NCBI GenBank assembly: GCA_027618625.1
Contig: JAQCER010000204.1
Span: 1-6,617 of the forward strand
Direction: 5' to 3'
DNA length: 6,617 nucleotides
DNA from: Verrucomicrobiota bacterium
GTDB taxonomy: Bacteria; Verrucomicrobiota; Verrucomicrobiia; Verrucomicrobiales; DEV007
In this document: positions 6,509-6,617 of the stretch, piece after piece
How positions within the stretch are numbered: position 1 is the first letter of the stretch
Layout of the letters: each line of letters begins with the position of its first letter
Made by a program: the position numbers and the translations under genes
Notes under the pieces: model-generated
Told to the model about the DNA's origin: nothing
Seen by the model: only the letters and a program-made list of their open reading frames with translations
Database searches by the model: none

Positions 6509-6617
6509 ATGGCGGCTTGCCTTGGAACGGGGCTTGAGCTATACCACGGTTCGTTGTCCCAGTCTTCCGATCAGCTTCCTCCGACGCGCTGGAGCCTCAT
6601 CGCAATGGCTCGGGAAG
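6509..6617 (+). CDS. ECF-type RNA polymerase sigma factor, N-terminus only (cut by window edge)
   Basis: From ATG 6509 the frame is open to the right edge (36 codons plus one base). Residues 23-36 read LPPTRWSLIAMARE. The PPTRWSL[IV] signature close to the N terminus is characteristic of a group of ECF-like sigma factors common in Planctomycetota and Verrucomicrobiota, in which it precedes a region-2 helix of the type LCxxYWxPLYxF. That part is beyond the window. ATG 6509 is the only ATG in the open stretch (in-frame stop at 6476-6478) but has no Shine-Dalgarno sequence. TTG at 6554 would give a start about seven residues before PPTRW, which is closer to the usual spacing, so the true start is uncertain. 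Its likely role is to direct RNA polymerase to a specific promoter set in response to a signal. The call rests on one short motif. Confidence 0.6.
   Translation, partial: MAACLGTGLELYHGSLSQSSDQLPPTRWSLIAMARE

Noticed and set aside
6479..6617. Minus-strand peptides opposite the sigma-factor start (for example one ending at 6478 with AENAENWWGT)
   Set aside because: The stretch is broken by stops on that strand, and the plus strand carries the recognisable PPTRWSLI motif.

Overview
The window looks like a chromosomal segment of a Verrucomicrobiota-type bacterium (or a close relative in the Planctomycetota-Verrucomicrobiota group). Three features point there. One is a very large secreted protein that combines a CotH-like kinase domain, a lamin-tail domain and a calcium-binding DxDxDG-type segment. 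Another is a PEP-CTERM sorting signal (VPEP, hydrophobic stretch, RRR). The third is the start of a sigma factor with the PPTRWSLI signature common in ECF-type sigma factors of these phyla. This placement rests on recalled family features, not on a search.

Layout, all genes on the + strand: (1) 1-2964, the 3' portion of a CotH/lamin-tail surface or secreted protein whose start lies left of the window. A 16-bp tandem duplication sits across its stop codon. (2) 3107-3535, a small hotdog-fold acyl-CoA thioesterase. (3) 3694-5514, a polytopic membrane protein resembling uncharacterised GT-C-like glycosyltransferases, with a soluble C-terminal beta-rich domain. (4) 5631-5999, the 3' end of a PEP-CTERM protein gene that has lost its signal peptide and N-terminal half. 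(5) 6000-6508, about 500 bases without a convincing gene but with several hairpins. (6) 6509 to the right edge, the first 36 codons of an ECF-type sigma factor gene cut off by the window.

The main unexplained structure is a family of three short AT-rich palindromes (3585-3603, 5595-5617, 6080-6102), all in the same orientation. They bracket the membrane-protein gene and then the truncated PEP-CTERM remnant. They look like REP-type dispersed palindromes, the kind mobilised by IS200-like (RAYT) transposases in other bacteria, but no transposase is present here. The middle copy ends 14 bases before the point where the PEP-CTERM reading frame begins, so element insertion or recombination probably cut that gene.

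The genes do not form an obvious single pathway. The CotH protein and the PEP-CTERM remnant belong to the secreted or surface proteome, the membrane protein is probably an envelope enzyme, and the thioesterase and sigma factor are cytoplasmic. Gaps of 142-158 bases separate the first three genes, so each may have its own promoter; no convincing promoter was found.
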